Below are positions 1 to 6,463 of a stretch of 6,558 bases of DNA, piece after piece (the first letter of the stretch is position 1; the number at the start of each line of letters is the position of its first letter). The translations under genes were made by a program, and so were the position numbers. This DNA is from Lachnospiraceae bacterium UBA7481 (GTDB lineage: Bacteria; Bacillota; Clostridia; Lachnospirales; Lachnospiraceae), in NCBI GenBank assembly GCA_002478505.1, contig DLOP01000178.1, positions 26,011-32,568 of the forward strand, written 5' to 3'. The notes under the pieces are model-generated. The model was given only the letters and a program-made list of their open reading frames with translations. It did no database searches and was not told the origin of the DNA.

Positions 1-37
1 GTAAACCTCATGGACAGAATTGGATGTGACAAAGAAT

Positions 38-751
38 ATGGGCGGCACATTTAAGCGGGTGGAAAAAAAATATCTTCTGACAAAAGAACAGGCGCATGAA
101 TTATTTGCCGTTCTGGGGGATCGGGCGGTTATGGATGCATATGGTCTGCATACGGTCTGCAATATTTATTATGATACGGAAATGCATGAGCTGGTGCGCC
201 GTTCCATTAACAAACCGGTTTATAAGGAAAAATTGCGGTTGAGAAGCTACGGCATTCCTTCAGCGGATTCCAGCGTCTATCTGGAACTGAAGAAGAAGTG
301 GAAAGGAACGGTTTATAAGCGCAGAACGGAGATGCCGATGCACACGGCGAAGGCATATTTGGAGCGGGGCGTCTATCCTGTGGAATATGACTGCCAGATC
401 TTAAAAGAGATTGATTATTCGCTTCATTTTTATCCGCTTCAGCCAAGTCTGTTTCTGGCATATGACAGGGAGGCGTATGATCTGGTGGGACAGGATCATG
501 TCAGGTTTACGATAGACCGCAGGATCAGAAGCCGGGAAGAGAAACTTGACCTTTTGGCGGGAGATGAGGGTGAGCTGCTATTTGATGAAGATATCAGGGT
601 TCTGGAACTGAAAGCGCCGATTGCGCTGCCTAAGTGGTTTGTATCGCTGTTATCGGAGCTGCGGATCTACCCTAATTCTTTTTCCAAGTATGGCAGCATC
701 TATAAGAAGAATCATCATGTCCATACATATCTAAATGGAATGGAAATATAA
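38..751 (+). CDS. VTC-domain polyphosphate polymerase-like protein
   Basis: This protein belongs to the VTC domain family of the triphosphate tunnel metalloenzyme (CYTH-like) superfamily, whose eukaryotic member Vtc4 makes polyphosphate from ATP in the cytosol. Counting from the ATG at 38 (237 aa), the tunnel-lining charged residues are all visible: FKRVEKKY (5-12), YYD (44-46), KLRLRSY (65-71), ELKKK (83-87), YKRR (93-96), VRFTIDRR (155-162), LELK (189-192) and SKYGSIYKK at 216-224. There is no signal peptide or membrane helix, so it should be cytosolic. The length is normal for a stand-alone bacterial VTC domain without SPX or membrane parts. In-frame TTG at 20 and GTG at 26 are possible starts; none of the three has a good Shine-Dalgarno site, and ATG 38 is chosen for codon preference and because the family motif follows at once. 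A DUF4956 membrane gene follows 24 bases later. Family assignment is firm; polyphosphate as product is inferred. Confidence 0.9.
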   Translation: MGGTFKRVEKKYLLTKEQAHELFAVLGDRAVMDAYGLHTVCNIYYDTEMHELVRRSINKPVYKEKLRLRSYGIPSADSSVYLELKKKWKGTVYKRRTEMPMHTAKAYLERGVYPVEYDCQILKEIDYSLHFYPLQPSLFLAYDREAYDLVGQDHVRFTIDRRIRSREEKLDLLAGDEGELLFDEDIRVLELKAPIALPKWFVSLLSELRIYPNSFSKYGSIYKKNHHVHTYLNGMEI

Positions 752-763
752 AGAACAAACAAC

Positions 764-769
764 AAGGAG
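764..769 (+). promoter_or_regulatory. Ribosome binding site of the DUF4956 gene
   Basis: AAGGAG lies 6 bases before the ATG at 776, in the short gap after the VTC gene stop. It fixes the DUF4956 start. No promoter or terminator is visible in the gap, which supports co-transcription of the two genes. Confidence 0.85.
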
Positions 770-775
770 AAAAAT

Positions 776-1453
776 ATGTTTACAAGTATACTGAATGAGG
801 CGGAAGGTCTGATGAGTGTTTCGGAGCTTCTGCTCTGTACAGGGGCATCCATTGCCTGCGGCTTTATTATCGCCCTGATTTATATGTATCGATCCCATTA
901 TACCAAGAACTTTGTTACGGCGCTGATTCTGCTTCCGGCATTGGTTCAGGTAGTGATCATGATCGTCAATGGTAATCTGGGTACTTCCATTGCAGTTATG
1001 GGAGCATTTGCGTTGCTGCGTTTCCGCTCGGCGCCGGGCAATTCCAAGGATATGACGGCATTGTTTTTTTCTATCGTTGTAGGGTTGGCGAACGGCATGG
1101 GGTATCTTACCTTCAGTATATGCATCGTGGCTGTTGTGGGTTTGGTATTTTTCCTGATCAATGCGACTCATTTTGCCGAATCAGGACGGAAGTATAAGAC
1201 GCTGAATGTATTGATTCCGGAAAATTTGAATTATGAGGATGTGTTTAGTGAAATTTTTGATGAATATCTGATTTCAGCCCAACTGGTCAAGGTCAAAACG
1301 ACGGATCTGGGCAGTATGTTTGAACTGAGCTACGAAATCGTTCTGAAGGATCCGAAAAAGGAAAAGGAGTTGATCGATGCGATCCGGTGCAGGAACGGCA
1401 ACCTGACAATTACATGCAGCCGTCCGCAGTCCAAACCGGCGGAAGAATTGTAA
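776..1453 (+). CDS. DUF4956 domain-containing membrane protein
   Basis: This is a 225-aa integral membrane protein of unknown biochemical role. Hydrophobic stretches suggest about four helices: residues 17-37, 46-65, 94-108 and 110-129, with a further apolar glycine-rich segment at 69-82. The segment GAFALLRFRSAPGNSKDMT (76-94) holds the LRFR-type motif followed by a polar loop that is typical of DUF4956 proteins. A soluble C-terminal domain of about 90 residues (135-225), alternating beta-like and charged helical stretches, probably lies in the cytosol. The start is set by AAGGAG six bases upstream. DUF4956 genes are often next to VTC-domain genes and sometimes CotH-kinase genes in Firmicutes (recalled, not searched), so this is probably the membrane partner of the preceding enzyme, anchoring it or moving its product. 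The family call is good; the partnership is inferred from adjacency and shared transcription. Confidence 0.88.
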   Translation: MFTSILNEAEGLMSVSELLLCTGASIACGFIIALIYMYRSHYTKNFVTALILLPALVQVVIMIVNGNLGTSIAVMGAFALLRFRSAPGNSKDMTALFFSIVVGLANGMGYLTFSICIVAVVGLVFFLINATHFAESGRKYKTLNVLIPENLNYEDVFSEIFDEYLISAQLVKVKTTDLGSMFELSYEIVLKDPKKEKELIDAIRCRNGNLTITCSRPQSKPAEEL

Positions 1454-1487
1454 ACCTAAACCCGTTATCCATATATTAAACGGAGAA

Positions 1488-1532
1488 GGTGTCCCTAAGT
1501 CATTTTATGACTTTTGGGACACCCTCTTTTTT
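1488..1532 (+). terminator. Rho-independent terminator after the VTC/DUF4956 unit
   Basis: An outer stem GGTGTCCC (1488-1495) pairs with GGGACACC (1516-1523). A T/TT internal loop separates it from an inner stem AAGTCAT (1497-1503) pairing with ATGACTT (1507-1513) around a TTT loop. Six T residues follow at 1527-1532. It sits 34 bases after the DUF4956 stop and 42 bases beyond the stop of the convergent chemoreceptor gene. The minus-strand side has no good T-run, so it serves the plus-strand unit best, though the stem could also stall transcripts coming the other way. The near-perfect palindrome is also what joined ends of an insertion element would look like. Confidence 0.87.
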
Positions 1533-1574
1533 GAATACATTATTGTTTATGTAGTAAACAACGCGGTGCACTGG

Positions 1575-3059
1575 TTACTGTTTCTCCATCGAACGGAGTT
1601 GGTTCGCCATCTGGTTCAGATTGCTGATGATCTGTCCGACTTCTATCGTAATCGCATTGTTGGTTTCGCTGACATTCAGGGTTTCCGTAGAATGTGCGGT
1701 GACTTCTTCCGTAACTGCGGAAATAGTCTCGATACCTTTGACGATGACTTCATTGGCGTTTCCTAATTCATAGACCATCTGGCTCATCTGACTTGCCGAA
1801 GCGGCAACTTCTTCTGTCTTTTCGGCAATGGCTTCAAAGTTTCTTGCCGTGTTGTTGGCAGCTTCATTCTGTGCCTGAATATTCTTTATCATATTCTCGA
1901 TCACCTTGACTACTGATGCAAGCTCATTGGAAATATTACCAATCAGTGTAGTGATGTCAACGGTAGCATTTTGTGTCTGCGTTGCAAGATTGGAAATTTC
2001 GGAAGCAACGACAGCAAACCCTTTTCCGGCTTCTCCGGCGCGTGCGGCTTCTATGCTGGCATTTAAGGAAAGCAGACTTGTCTGTGAAGTAATATTATTG
2101 ATCAGATCAATGATCGACTGCATCTGGTTAGTATATTCATTTAATTCCGCAAGCTCTCTGGAAACGTTTTCGTTGGCTTCATTGGAGACCGTGACATATC
2201 GGATCAGGTCGTCGATGCTGTGCTTTGAGTCATTCAACTCCTGCTGGGTGGATCTGATATTCTCTATAATGGAAGTGGAAGACTCGCTGACCCGCTGGAT
2301 GCTCTGCTGGATTTCTTCCGTCTGTTCCATCTGCATCTGTATGGAATCTACGGTCTCATTGTTTCCCTGCGCAACTTCCTGCATGGAAAATTTGGTTTTT
2401 TCAGCGGTAGACTCCAGAACGCTCATTTTTTCCGTAACGGTCTGGATAGAAGCACTCATCTGATCTGCGATCTGCAGGATCTGCCGCATCATCTCCGTGG
2501 TGTGCTCTTTTTCTGAATTAATTTGTTCAAGACGGTTCCTGTTGACCTTATCAGATACGATGGTTGCCATATACAGAAACAGGGAAAACAGAACGACAGA
2601 ACCAATACGGATCTCAACATCCGGAAGGGAATCCTTGGCGATGCCGCCTGTAAAGCCCATGACTGCAACCTGTATGATATTGCCCAGTGTGACGATGATA
2701 ACATAGTAAGAAGATAACCGGACATTGTTATATGAGATCAATAATACTGCGATCATAAAACCGTATGTATAAGCTACCGGCGAGGTGGTTGTAAACAAGA
2801 TATAAAGATAAAACACGGTAAAACCTATGGTCATCAGATAAGGGATCGTTTTCGAATCTTGATCCCGTTTATAGATCACGATACAGGCGATCAGAGGGAT
2901 CAGTGCAAGCGCACAGAAAATGATATAGTATGGTATATCCCTGGATCCTTTGATGACTTCAACCAGATAGCAGACTACCAGAACAGTGTTCATAAGCCCA
3001 TATGCGATGACGCTTGTTCCATTAGCACGCTGCATATCAGATAAATTCTTGTAGTTCAT
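1575..3059 (-). CDS. Methyl-accepting chemotaxis protein, six-helix membrane type
   Basis: A 494-aa chemoreceptor that should signal to a CheA/CheW array at the membrane. Residues 1-170 hold about six hydrophobic segments (roughly 15-36, 42-62, 73-92, 97-110, 113-135, 151-169) joined by short loops, so there is no large extracellular ligand domain such as dCache. From about 170 onward it is a long coiled coil. The hairpin tip is unmistakable: QTSLLSLNASIEAARAGEAG at 326-345, then KGFAVVASEISNLATQT to 362, matching the conserved MCP signalling core. No clear HAMP domain lies between the last helix and the coiled coil, and the C terminus (RSMEKQ) lacks the NWETF-type CheR-tethering pentapeptide. 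The start is supported by a minus-strand AAAGGGG seven bases upstream. No che or flagellar genes are nearby, so it is an orphan receptor here. The ligand is unknown; sensing within or through the membrane is an inference. Confidence 0.95.
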   Translation of the reverse strand: MNYKNLSDMQRANGTSVIAYGLMNTVLVVCYLVEVIKGSRDIPYYIIFCALALIPLIACIVIYKRDQDSKTIPYLMTIGFTVFYLYILFTTTSPVAYTYGFMIAVLLISYNNVRLSSYYVIIVTLGNIIQVAVMGFTGGIAKDSLPDVEIRIGSVVLFSLFLYMATIVSDKVNRNRLEQINSEKEHTTEMMRQILQIADQMSASIQTVTEKMSVLESTAEKTKFSMQEVAQGNNETVDSIQMQMEQTEEIQQSIQRVSESSTSIIENIRSTQQELNDSKHSIDDLIRYVTVSNEANENVSRELAELNEYTNQMQSIIDLINNITSQTSLLSLNASIEAARAGEAGKGFAVVASEISNLATQTQNATVDITTLIGNISNELASVVKVIENMIKNIQAQNEAANNTARNFEAIAEKTEEVAASASQMSQMVYELGNANEVIVKGIETISAVTEEVTAHSTETLNVSETNNAITIEVGQIISNLNQMANQLRSMEKQ

Positions 3060-3066
3060 TATTTTA

Positions 3067-3073
3067 CCCCTTT
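3067..3073 (-). promoter_or_regulatory. Ribosome binding site of the chemoreceptor gene
   Basis: Read on the minus strand this is AAAGGGG, seven bases before the ATG whose first base is 3059. It supports that start codon. Confidence 0.8.
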
Positions 3074-3086
3074 CTTAAATTTCTTT

Positions 3087-3115
3087 ATTATACTTTTAAA
3101 CTTTTTTTAGTTTAT
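3087..3115 (-). promoter_or_regulatory. Possible chemoreceptor promoter
   Basis: On the minus strand a perfect TATAAT (plus coordinates 3087-3092) stands 27 bases before the start codon. Seventeen bases further up is only ATAAAC (3110-3115), a poor -35 match. The surroundings are A-rich on this strand, which may help as an UP-like tract, but also makes a chance TATAAT more likely. I see no sigma-D (motility) pattern of the TAAA...GCCGATAA type. Treat as a candidate only. Confidence 0.4.
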
Positions 3116-3124
3116 CATATTCCT

Positions 3125-3583
3125 GCCAAAATTTACAGTGATTAATTAAATTTTATTTTTCCATTTTTATATAATTTTTAATGTTAGCAGAATATCAGCA
3201 GTATTGTTTGATATTATCGTGTTAATGTTTATTATTAATAATGTAGTATTAGCGTTTCATAGTAATATGTTTATAGTCATTTTGTGCTTTTTATGGTTGA
3301 TTCGTGATTTGGGGTTAAGAGAATGGCAATCATTTCCGATATAAAGATTAACAGGAATTTTCTTTGTATCCTGAGGTAGATCTGTCGAAACGGATTTCGG
3401 CGTTCTGAATTGGACATGGATAGTCGGTAAACAGAGTAATCGGCCTTTTCTGGGATGTTTGCATCTCTATCCTTATTTCCCGAATGATTTGACAGGTATT
3501 ATGTAGATATCATGAAGGTATTAATGGCAGTGCGGTATTGGCAGATTTTATTAACGGCTGCACTACTTTAATATAAAAAGGCG
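3125..3583. other. Gene-poor intergenic stretch
   Basis: I find no convincing gene here on either strand. Bases 3125-3300 are very AT-rich, with short T and A runs and a small palindrome TTATTAATAA around 3230. From about 3330 the composition becomes like coding DNA, with scattered stops in every frame. One plus-strand frame stays open from 3375 to about 3506 (ending in TAG) but has no start with a ribosome site. A fragment reading RSVETDFGVL (3378-3407) faintly recalls the C-terminal core of some transposases, too short to call. A TTGACA at 3489-3494 has no properly spaced -10. The stretch may be gene debris or hold a small RNA ending at the hairpin that follows. Confidence 0.5.
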
Positions 3584-3626
3584 GCAGCGTCACGCAAAGG
3601 TATTGCAGTGGCGCTGCTGTTCTTTT
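3584..3626 (+). terminator. Orphan hairpin terminator in the intergenic region
   Basis: GCAGCGTCACGCAA (3584-3597) pairs with bases 3603-3617 through 14 pairs, with one T-G wobble and a single bulged A at 3607, around a five-base loop. A T-rich tail (TGTTCTTTT, 3618-3626) follows, and AAAAA precedes the stem at 3575-3579, so it could act in both directions. No gene ends just upstream on the plus strand, and the nearest minus-strand gene beyond it begins at 3059 and reads away. Its owner is therefore unclear: a decayed gene, an unrecognised small RNA, or insulation of clpB from upstream reading. Confidence 0.7.
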
Positions 3627-3685
3627 ATGTTGGGGAATCAGGATTTTTAGTAATGCTTAATCAGAAAAACAAAATTTTAAAAAAA

Positions 3686-3712
3686 TTAGCACTCACCTAT
3701 TGAAGTGGCTAA
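3686..3712 (+). promoter_or_regulatory. CIRCE operator (HrcA binding site) upstream of clpB
   Basis: The left arm TTAGCACTC (3686-3694) matches the CIRCE consensus exactly, and the element has the standard 27-base length. The right arm ends in GGCTAA but reads AGTGGCTAA where GAGTGCTAA is expected, as if one G had been inserted and the spacer shortened by one. CIRCE is the binding site of the heat-shock repressor HrcA, classically controlling groESL and the hrcA-dnaK operon and in some bacteria clpB. The site overlaps the likely -35 box, so bound HrcA should block RNA polymerase. No CtsR-type AGTCAAA repeats are visible, so HrcA is the only heat-shock regulator suggested by the sequence. Confidence 0.85.
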
Positions 3713-3728
3713 CAATTTGTGGTATATA
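3700..3728 (+). promoter_or_regulatory. Likely sigma-A promoter of clpB
   Basis: TTGAAG (3700-3705), a 17-base spacer and TATATA (3723-3728) form a reasonable vegetative promoter whose -35 box lies inside the CIRCE element. A perfect TATAAT at 3727-3732 overlaps this -10 but would need an unusual 21-base spacing to the same -35. The transcript would start near 3735-3740, leaving a leader of about 85 bases before clpB. Confidence 0.6.
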
Positions 3729-3783
3729 TAATTATGTAAAGCAGTGAAATAATAAAACGGAAAGCAACAGAAAATGTTAAGGG

Positions 3784-3799
3784 CTGCCGTTGACGGCAG
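3784..3799 (+). promoter_or_regulatory. Short leader hairpin before the clpB ribosome site
   Basis: CTGCCG (3784-3789) and CGGCAG (3794-3799) form a perfect six-pair GC-rich stem with a TTGA loop. It ends seven bases before the AAAGG of the clpB ribosome site. No T-run follows, so it is not a terminator. It may stabilise the mRNA 5' region or tune translation initiation; the function is inferred only from position. Confidence 0.5.
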
Positions 3800-3806
3800 A
3801 ATATAG

Positions 3807-3811
3807 AAAGG
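3807..3811 (+). promoter_or_regulatory. Ribosome binding site of clpB
   Basis: AAAGG lies 11 bases before the ATG at 3823, a slightly long spacing. It supports ATG 3823 over the in-frame TTG at 3790, which would sit inside the leader hairpin and has no ribosome site. Confidence 0.6.
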
Positions 3812-3822
3812 CGGGCGAGCGT

Positions 3823-6408
3823 ATGAATATCTCTAAGTTTACGAAAAATTCCATGCAGGCGGTGGAAGATTGTGAAAAGCTGGCTTATGAATACGGAAAT
3901 CAGGAAATCGAGCAGGAGCATCTGTTGTACGCGCTGCTGAATCTTCCGGACAGTCTGATCTTAAAACTGGTCGAGAAGATGGAGATCGATAAAGAACATT
4001 TTATCGGAAGGGCGGAACAGGCGCTGGCAAAACGCGTCAAGGTACAGGGCGGACAGATCATGGTGGGGCAGGATCTGAATAAGGCGCTGATCAGCGCGGA
4101 GGATGAAGCCAAAGCCATGGGAGACGACTATGTATCCGTGGAGCACCTTTTTCTTGCGATGTTAAAACACCCGAATAAAGAGATCAGGAAACTGTTTCAG
4201 GAATACGGGCTGACAAGGGATCGGTTCCTGAATGCGTTGATGCAGGTCAGGGGAAATCAAAGGGTGACCAGCGACAATCCGGAAGCGACTTATGATACCT
4301 TGGAAAAATACGGACAGGATCTGGTGGAGCGGGCGAGAAACCAGAAGCTGGATCCGGTGATTGGCAGGGACGGCGAGATCCGCAACGTGATCCGCATCCT
4401 GTCCAGAAAGACGAAGAATAATCCGGTATTGATCGGCGAACCGGGCGTCGGCAAGACGGCGGTCGTAGAGGGACTGGCGCAGCGTATCGTCAGGGGCGAC
4501 GTGCCGCAGGCATTAAAGGATAAACAGCTTTTTGCGCTGGATATGGGCGCGCTTGTGGCAGGCGCAAAATACCGCGGCGAGTTTGAAGAGCGTCTGAAGG
4601 CGGTTCTGGATGAAGTGAAAAAGTCGGAGGGAAAGATCATCCTCTTTATCGATGAGCTGCATACGATTGTGGGTGCAGGCAATACGGAAGGCTCCCTGGA
4701 TGCCGGCAATATGTTGAAACCGCTTTTGGCAAGAGGCGAGCTGCACTGTATTGGCGCTACCACATTGGATGAATACCGTAAATACGTGGAAAAGGATAAG
4801 GCGCTGGAACGCCGGTTTCAGCCGGTGCAGGTGGATGAGCCCACGGTGGAAGATACGATATCCATCCTGCGGGGATTAAAGGAACGGTATGAGGTTTTCC
4901 ATGGGGTGAAGATCATGGATAACGCGCTGGTCAGTGCAGCGATACTTTCCCACCGTTATATTTCCGACCGTTTTCTTCCGGATAAAGCCATCGATCTGGT
5001 GGATGAGGCATGCGCCCTGATCAAGACAGAGCTGGACACGATGCCGACAGAACTGGATGAAATGCAGCGGCGTATCATGCAGATGGAGATCGAGGTAGCA
5101 GCGTTAAAAAAGGAAGAAGATCATCTGAGCCAGGAACGGCTGGAGACGCTTAAGAAGGAACTGGCGGAAGCGAAGGAACAGTTTGATAAGGATAAGACCC
5201 AGTGGGAAAATGAAAAGGGGGCGGTGGAAAGGCTCTCCAAGCTCCGTGAAGAGATCGAATCCGTGAATAACGAGATCCAGATCGCGCAGCGGGAGGGCAA
5301 TCTGGAGCGTGCCGGGGAGCTTACTTATGGAACGCTGCCGGCACTCAAAAAACAGTTGGAGTCTGAGGAAGAGCTAGTGAAGAAGAAAGAGGCTTCCATG
5401 GTGCATGAAAGCGTCTCTGATGAAGAGATCGCGCGGATCGTGTCAAGGTGGACGGGGATTCCGGTGGCGAAGCTCACAGAATCGGAACGGAACAAAATCC
5501 TGCATCTGGATGCGGAGCTGCATAAGCGGGTCATCGGGCAGGAGGAAGGCGTGACCAAGGTGTCCGAGGCAATCATCCGCTCCAAAGCGGGCATCAAAGA
5601 TCCGGGGAAACCCATCGGTTCCTTCCTGTTTCTGGGTCCCACCGGTGTGGGAAAGACAGAGCTTGCCAAATCTTTAGCACAGACATTGTTTGATGACGAG
5701 TCCAATATCGTCCGGCTGGATATGAGTGAATATATGGAAAAACATTCCGTGGCAAGGCTGATTGGGGCGCCTCCGGGATATGTGGGTTATGACGAAGGCG
5801 GACAGCTGACAGAGGCGGTACGGAGAAAACCATATTCGGTTGTATTGTTTGATGAAGTGGAAAAGGCGCATCCGGATGTATTTAACGTGCTTCTTCAAGT
5901 GCTGGATGACGGAAGGATCACGGATTCCAGAGGCAGGACGGTGGATTTTAAGAACACGATCCTGATCATGACGTCCAATATTGGCGCGCCCACGTTGTTG
6001 GAAGGAATTGATGAAAACGGCAATATCAGCGATGCGGCACAGGCAGAGGTCATGGAGGAATTGAAACTGCATTTCAGACCGGAATTTTTAAACCGTCTGG
6101 ACGAAGTGATCCTGTTCAAACCGTTGACAAAGGATAATATTGCAGGCATTGTAGAGTTGATCATCGGGGAACTTAACCGCCGGCTTCTGGAGAAGGAGAT
6201 CAGCGTGGAGTTGTCAGCAGATGCCAAAAGTTATATTACGGAGCACGGCTATGACCCTGTATATGGGGCAAGACCGTTGAAACGGTATATCCAGAAGACC
6301 GTGGAGACATTGAGCGCGAAGCTGATTTTAGCGGATGAGATCCATGCAAGGGATACCATACTGATCGATGTGCAGGATGGGGAGTTGAAAGCTCTGTGCA
6401 GATCATAA
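3823..6408 (+). CDS. clpB: ATP-dependent chaperone ClpB (Hsp100 disaggregase)
   Basis: ClpB is a cytosolic hexameric AAA+ machine that, with DnaK/DnaJ/GrpE, pulls polypeptides out of aggregates after heat stress. This 861-aa protein is full length. Order: Clp N domain (about 1-145, with QEHLLYALL and VEHLFLAML repeats); AAA1 with Walker A GEPGVGKT (205-212), pore-loop Tyr250 in GAKYRG, Walker B FIDE (275-278) and arginine fingers R330/R331; the long coiled-coil M domain (about 405-520), which separates ClpB from ClpA; AAA2 with Walker A GPTGVGKT (605-612), pore loop PPGYVG with Tyr653, Walker B LFDE (675-678), arginine finger R758 in FLNRLDE, and sensor-2 motif GARPLKR at 815-821. No ClpP-binding IGF/IGL loop is seen, as expected. 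The start MNISKFTKNS matches the family N terminus. It stands alone, with a CIRCE operator and promoter upstream, so HrcA-controlled heat induction is expected. No key residue is missing. Confidence 0.98.
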   Translation: MNISKFTKNSMQAVEDCEKLAYEYGNQEIEQEHLLYALLNLPDSLILKLVEKMEIDKEHFIGRAEQALAKRVKVQGGQIMVGQDLNKALISAEDEAKAMGDDYVSVEHLFLAMLKHPNKEIRKLFQEYGLTRDRFLNALMQVRGNQRVTSDNPEATYDTLEKYGQDLVERARNQKLDPVIGRDGEIRNVIRILSRKTKNNPVLIGEPGVGKTAVVEGLAQRIVRGDVPQALKDKQLFALDMGALVAGAKYRGEFEERLKAVLDEVKKSEGKIILFIDELHTIVGAGNTEGSLDAGNMLKPLLARGELHCIGATTLDEYRKYVEKDKALERRFQPVQVDEPTVEDTISILRGLKERYEVFHGVKIMDNALVSAAILSHRYISDRFLPDKAIDLVDEACALIKTELDTMPTELDEMQRRIMQMEIEVAALKKEEDHLSQERLETLKKELAEAKEQFDKDKTQWENEKGAVERLSKLREEIESVNNEIQIAQREGNLERAGELTYGTLPALKKQLESEEELVKKKEASMVHESVSDEEIARIVSRWTGIPVAKLTESERNKILHLDAELHKRVIGQEEGVTKVSEAIIRSKAGIKDPGKPIGSFLFLGPTGVGKTELAKSLAQTLFDDESNIVRLDMSEYMEKHSVARLIGAPPGYVGYDEGGQLTEAVRRKPYSVVLFDEVEKAHPDVFNVLLQVLDDGRITDSRGRTVDFKNTILIMTSNIGAPTLLEGIDENGNISDAAQAEVMEELKLHFRPEFLNRLDEVILFKPLTKDNIAGIVELIIGELNRRLLEKEISVELSADAKSYITEHGYDPVYGARPLKRYIQKTVETLSAKLILADEIHARDTILIDVQDGELKALCRS

Positions 6409-6463
6409 ATAGTTCTGCAGAATAATACGGAATCACATGGTTGAATAATTCCTGTAAAAAATG

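Noticed and set aside
1..54. Possible 3' ends of an upstream gene: frame 1 closes at TAA 52-54, frame 3 at TGA 27-29, and frame 2 has TAA at 2-4.
   Set aside because: All three frames stop close to the edge, so which one (if any) is the upstream gene cannot be decided from fewer than 20 codons.
207..461. Minus-strand open frame within the VTC gene.
   Set aside because: It is antisense to a clearly conserved domain, has serine/proline-rich low-information sequence and no ribosome site.
731..1171. Minus-strand open frame of 146 codons across the DUF4956 gene.
   Set aside because: It mirrors the reverse complement of a well-supported membrane protein gene and shows no family motif or start signal.
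1906..2463. Plus-strand open frame of 185 codons opposite the chemoreceptor.
   Set aside because: It lies antisense to the conserved MCP signalling domain; its serine/cysteine-rich sequence is what reversed coiled-coil codons give.
3300..3640. Riboswitch, c-di-GMP aptamer or CRISPR repeats in the long intergenic region.
   Set aside because: I looked for conserved aptamer cores and regularly spaced repeats and saw none.
3774..3806. Ten-codon leader ORF (MLRAAVDGRI) before clpB.
   Set aside because: It has no good ribosome site, no repeated regulatory codons, and overlaps the hairpin; most likely chance.
3790..3822. Extension of clpB to the in-frame TTG at 3790.
   Set aside because: The extra 11 residues are not part of the ClpB family, the TTG lies in the hairpin loop, and the ATG at 3823 gives the standard N terminus.
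3709..3921. Minus-strand open frame of 70 codons over the clpB promoter and start.
   Set aside because: It overlaps the CIRCE element and the clpB N terminus and has no recognised product.
5674..6072. Minus-strand open frames opposite the clpB AAA2 domain, including this one.
   Set aside because: They are shadows of a highly conserved coding region with strong codon bias.
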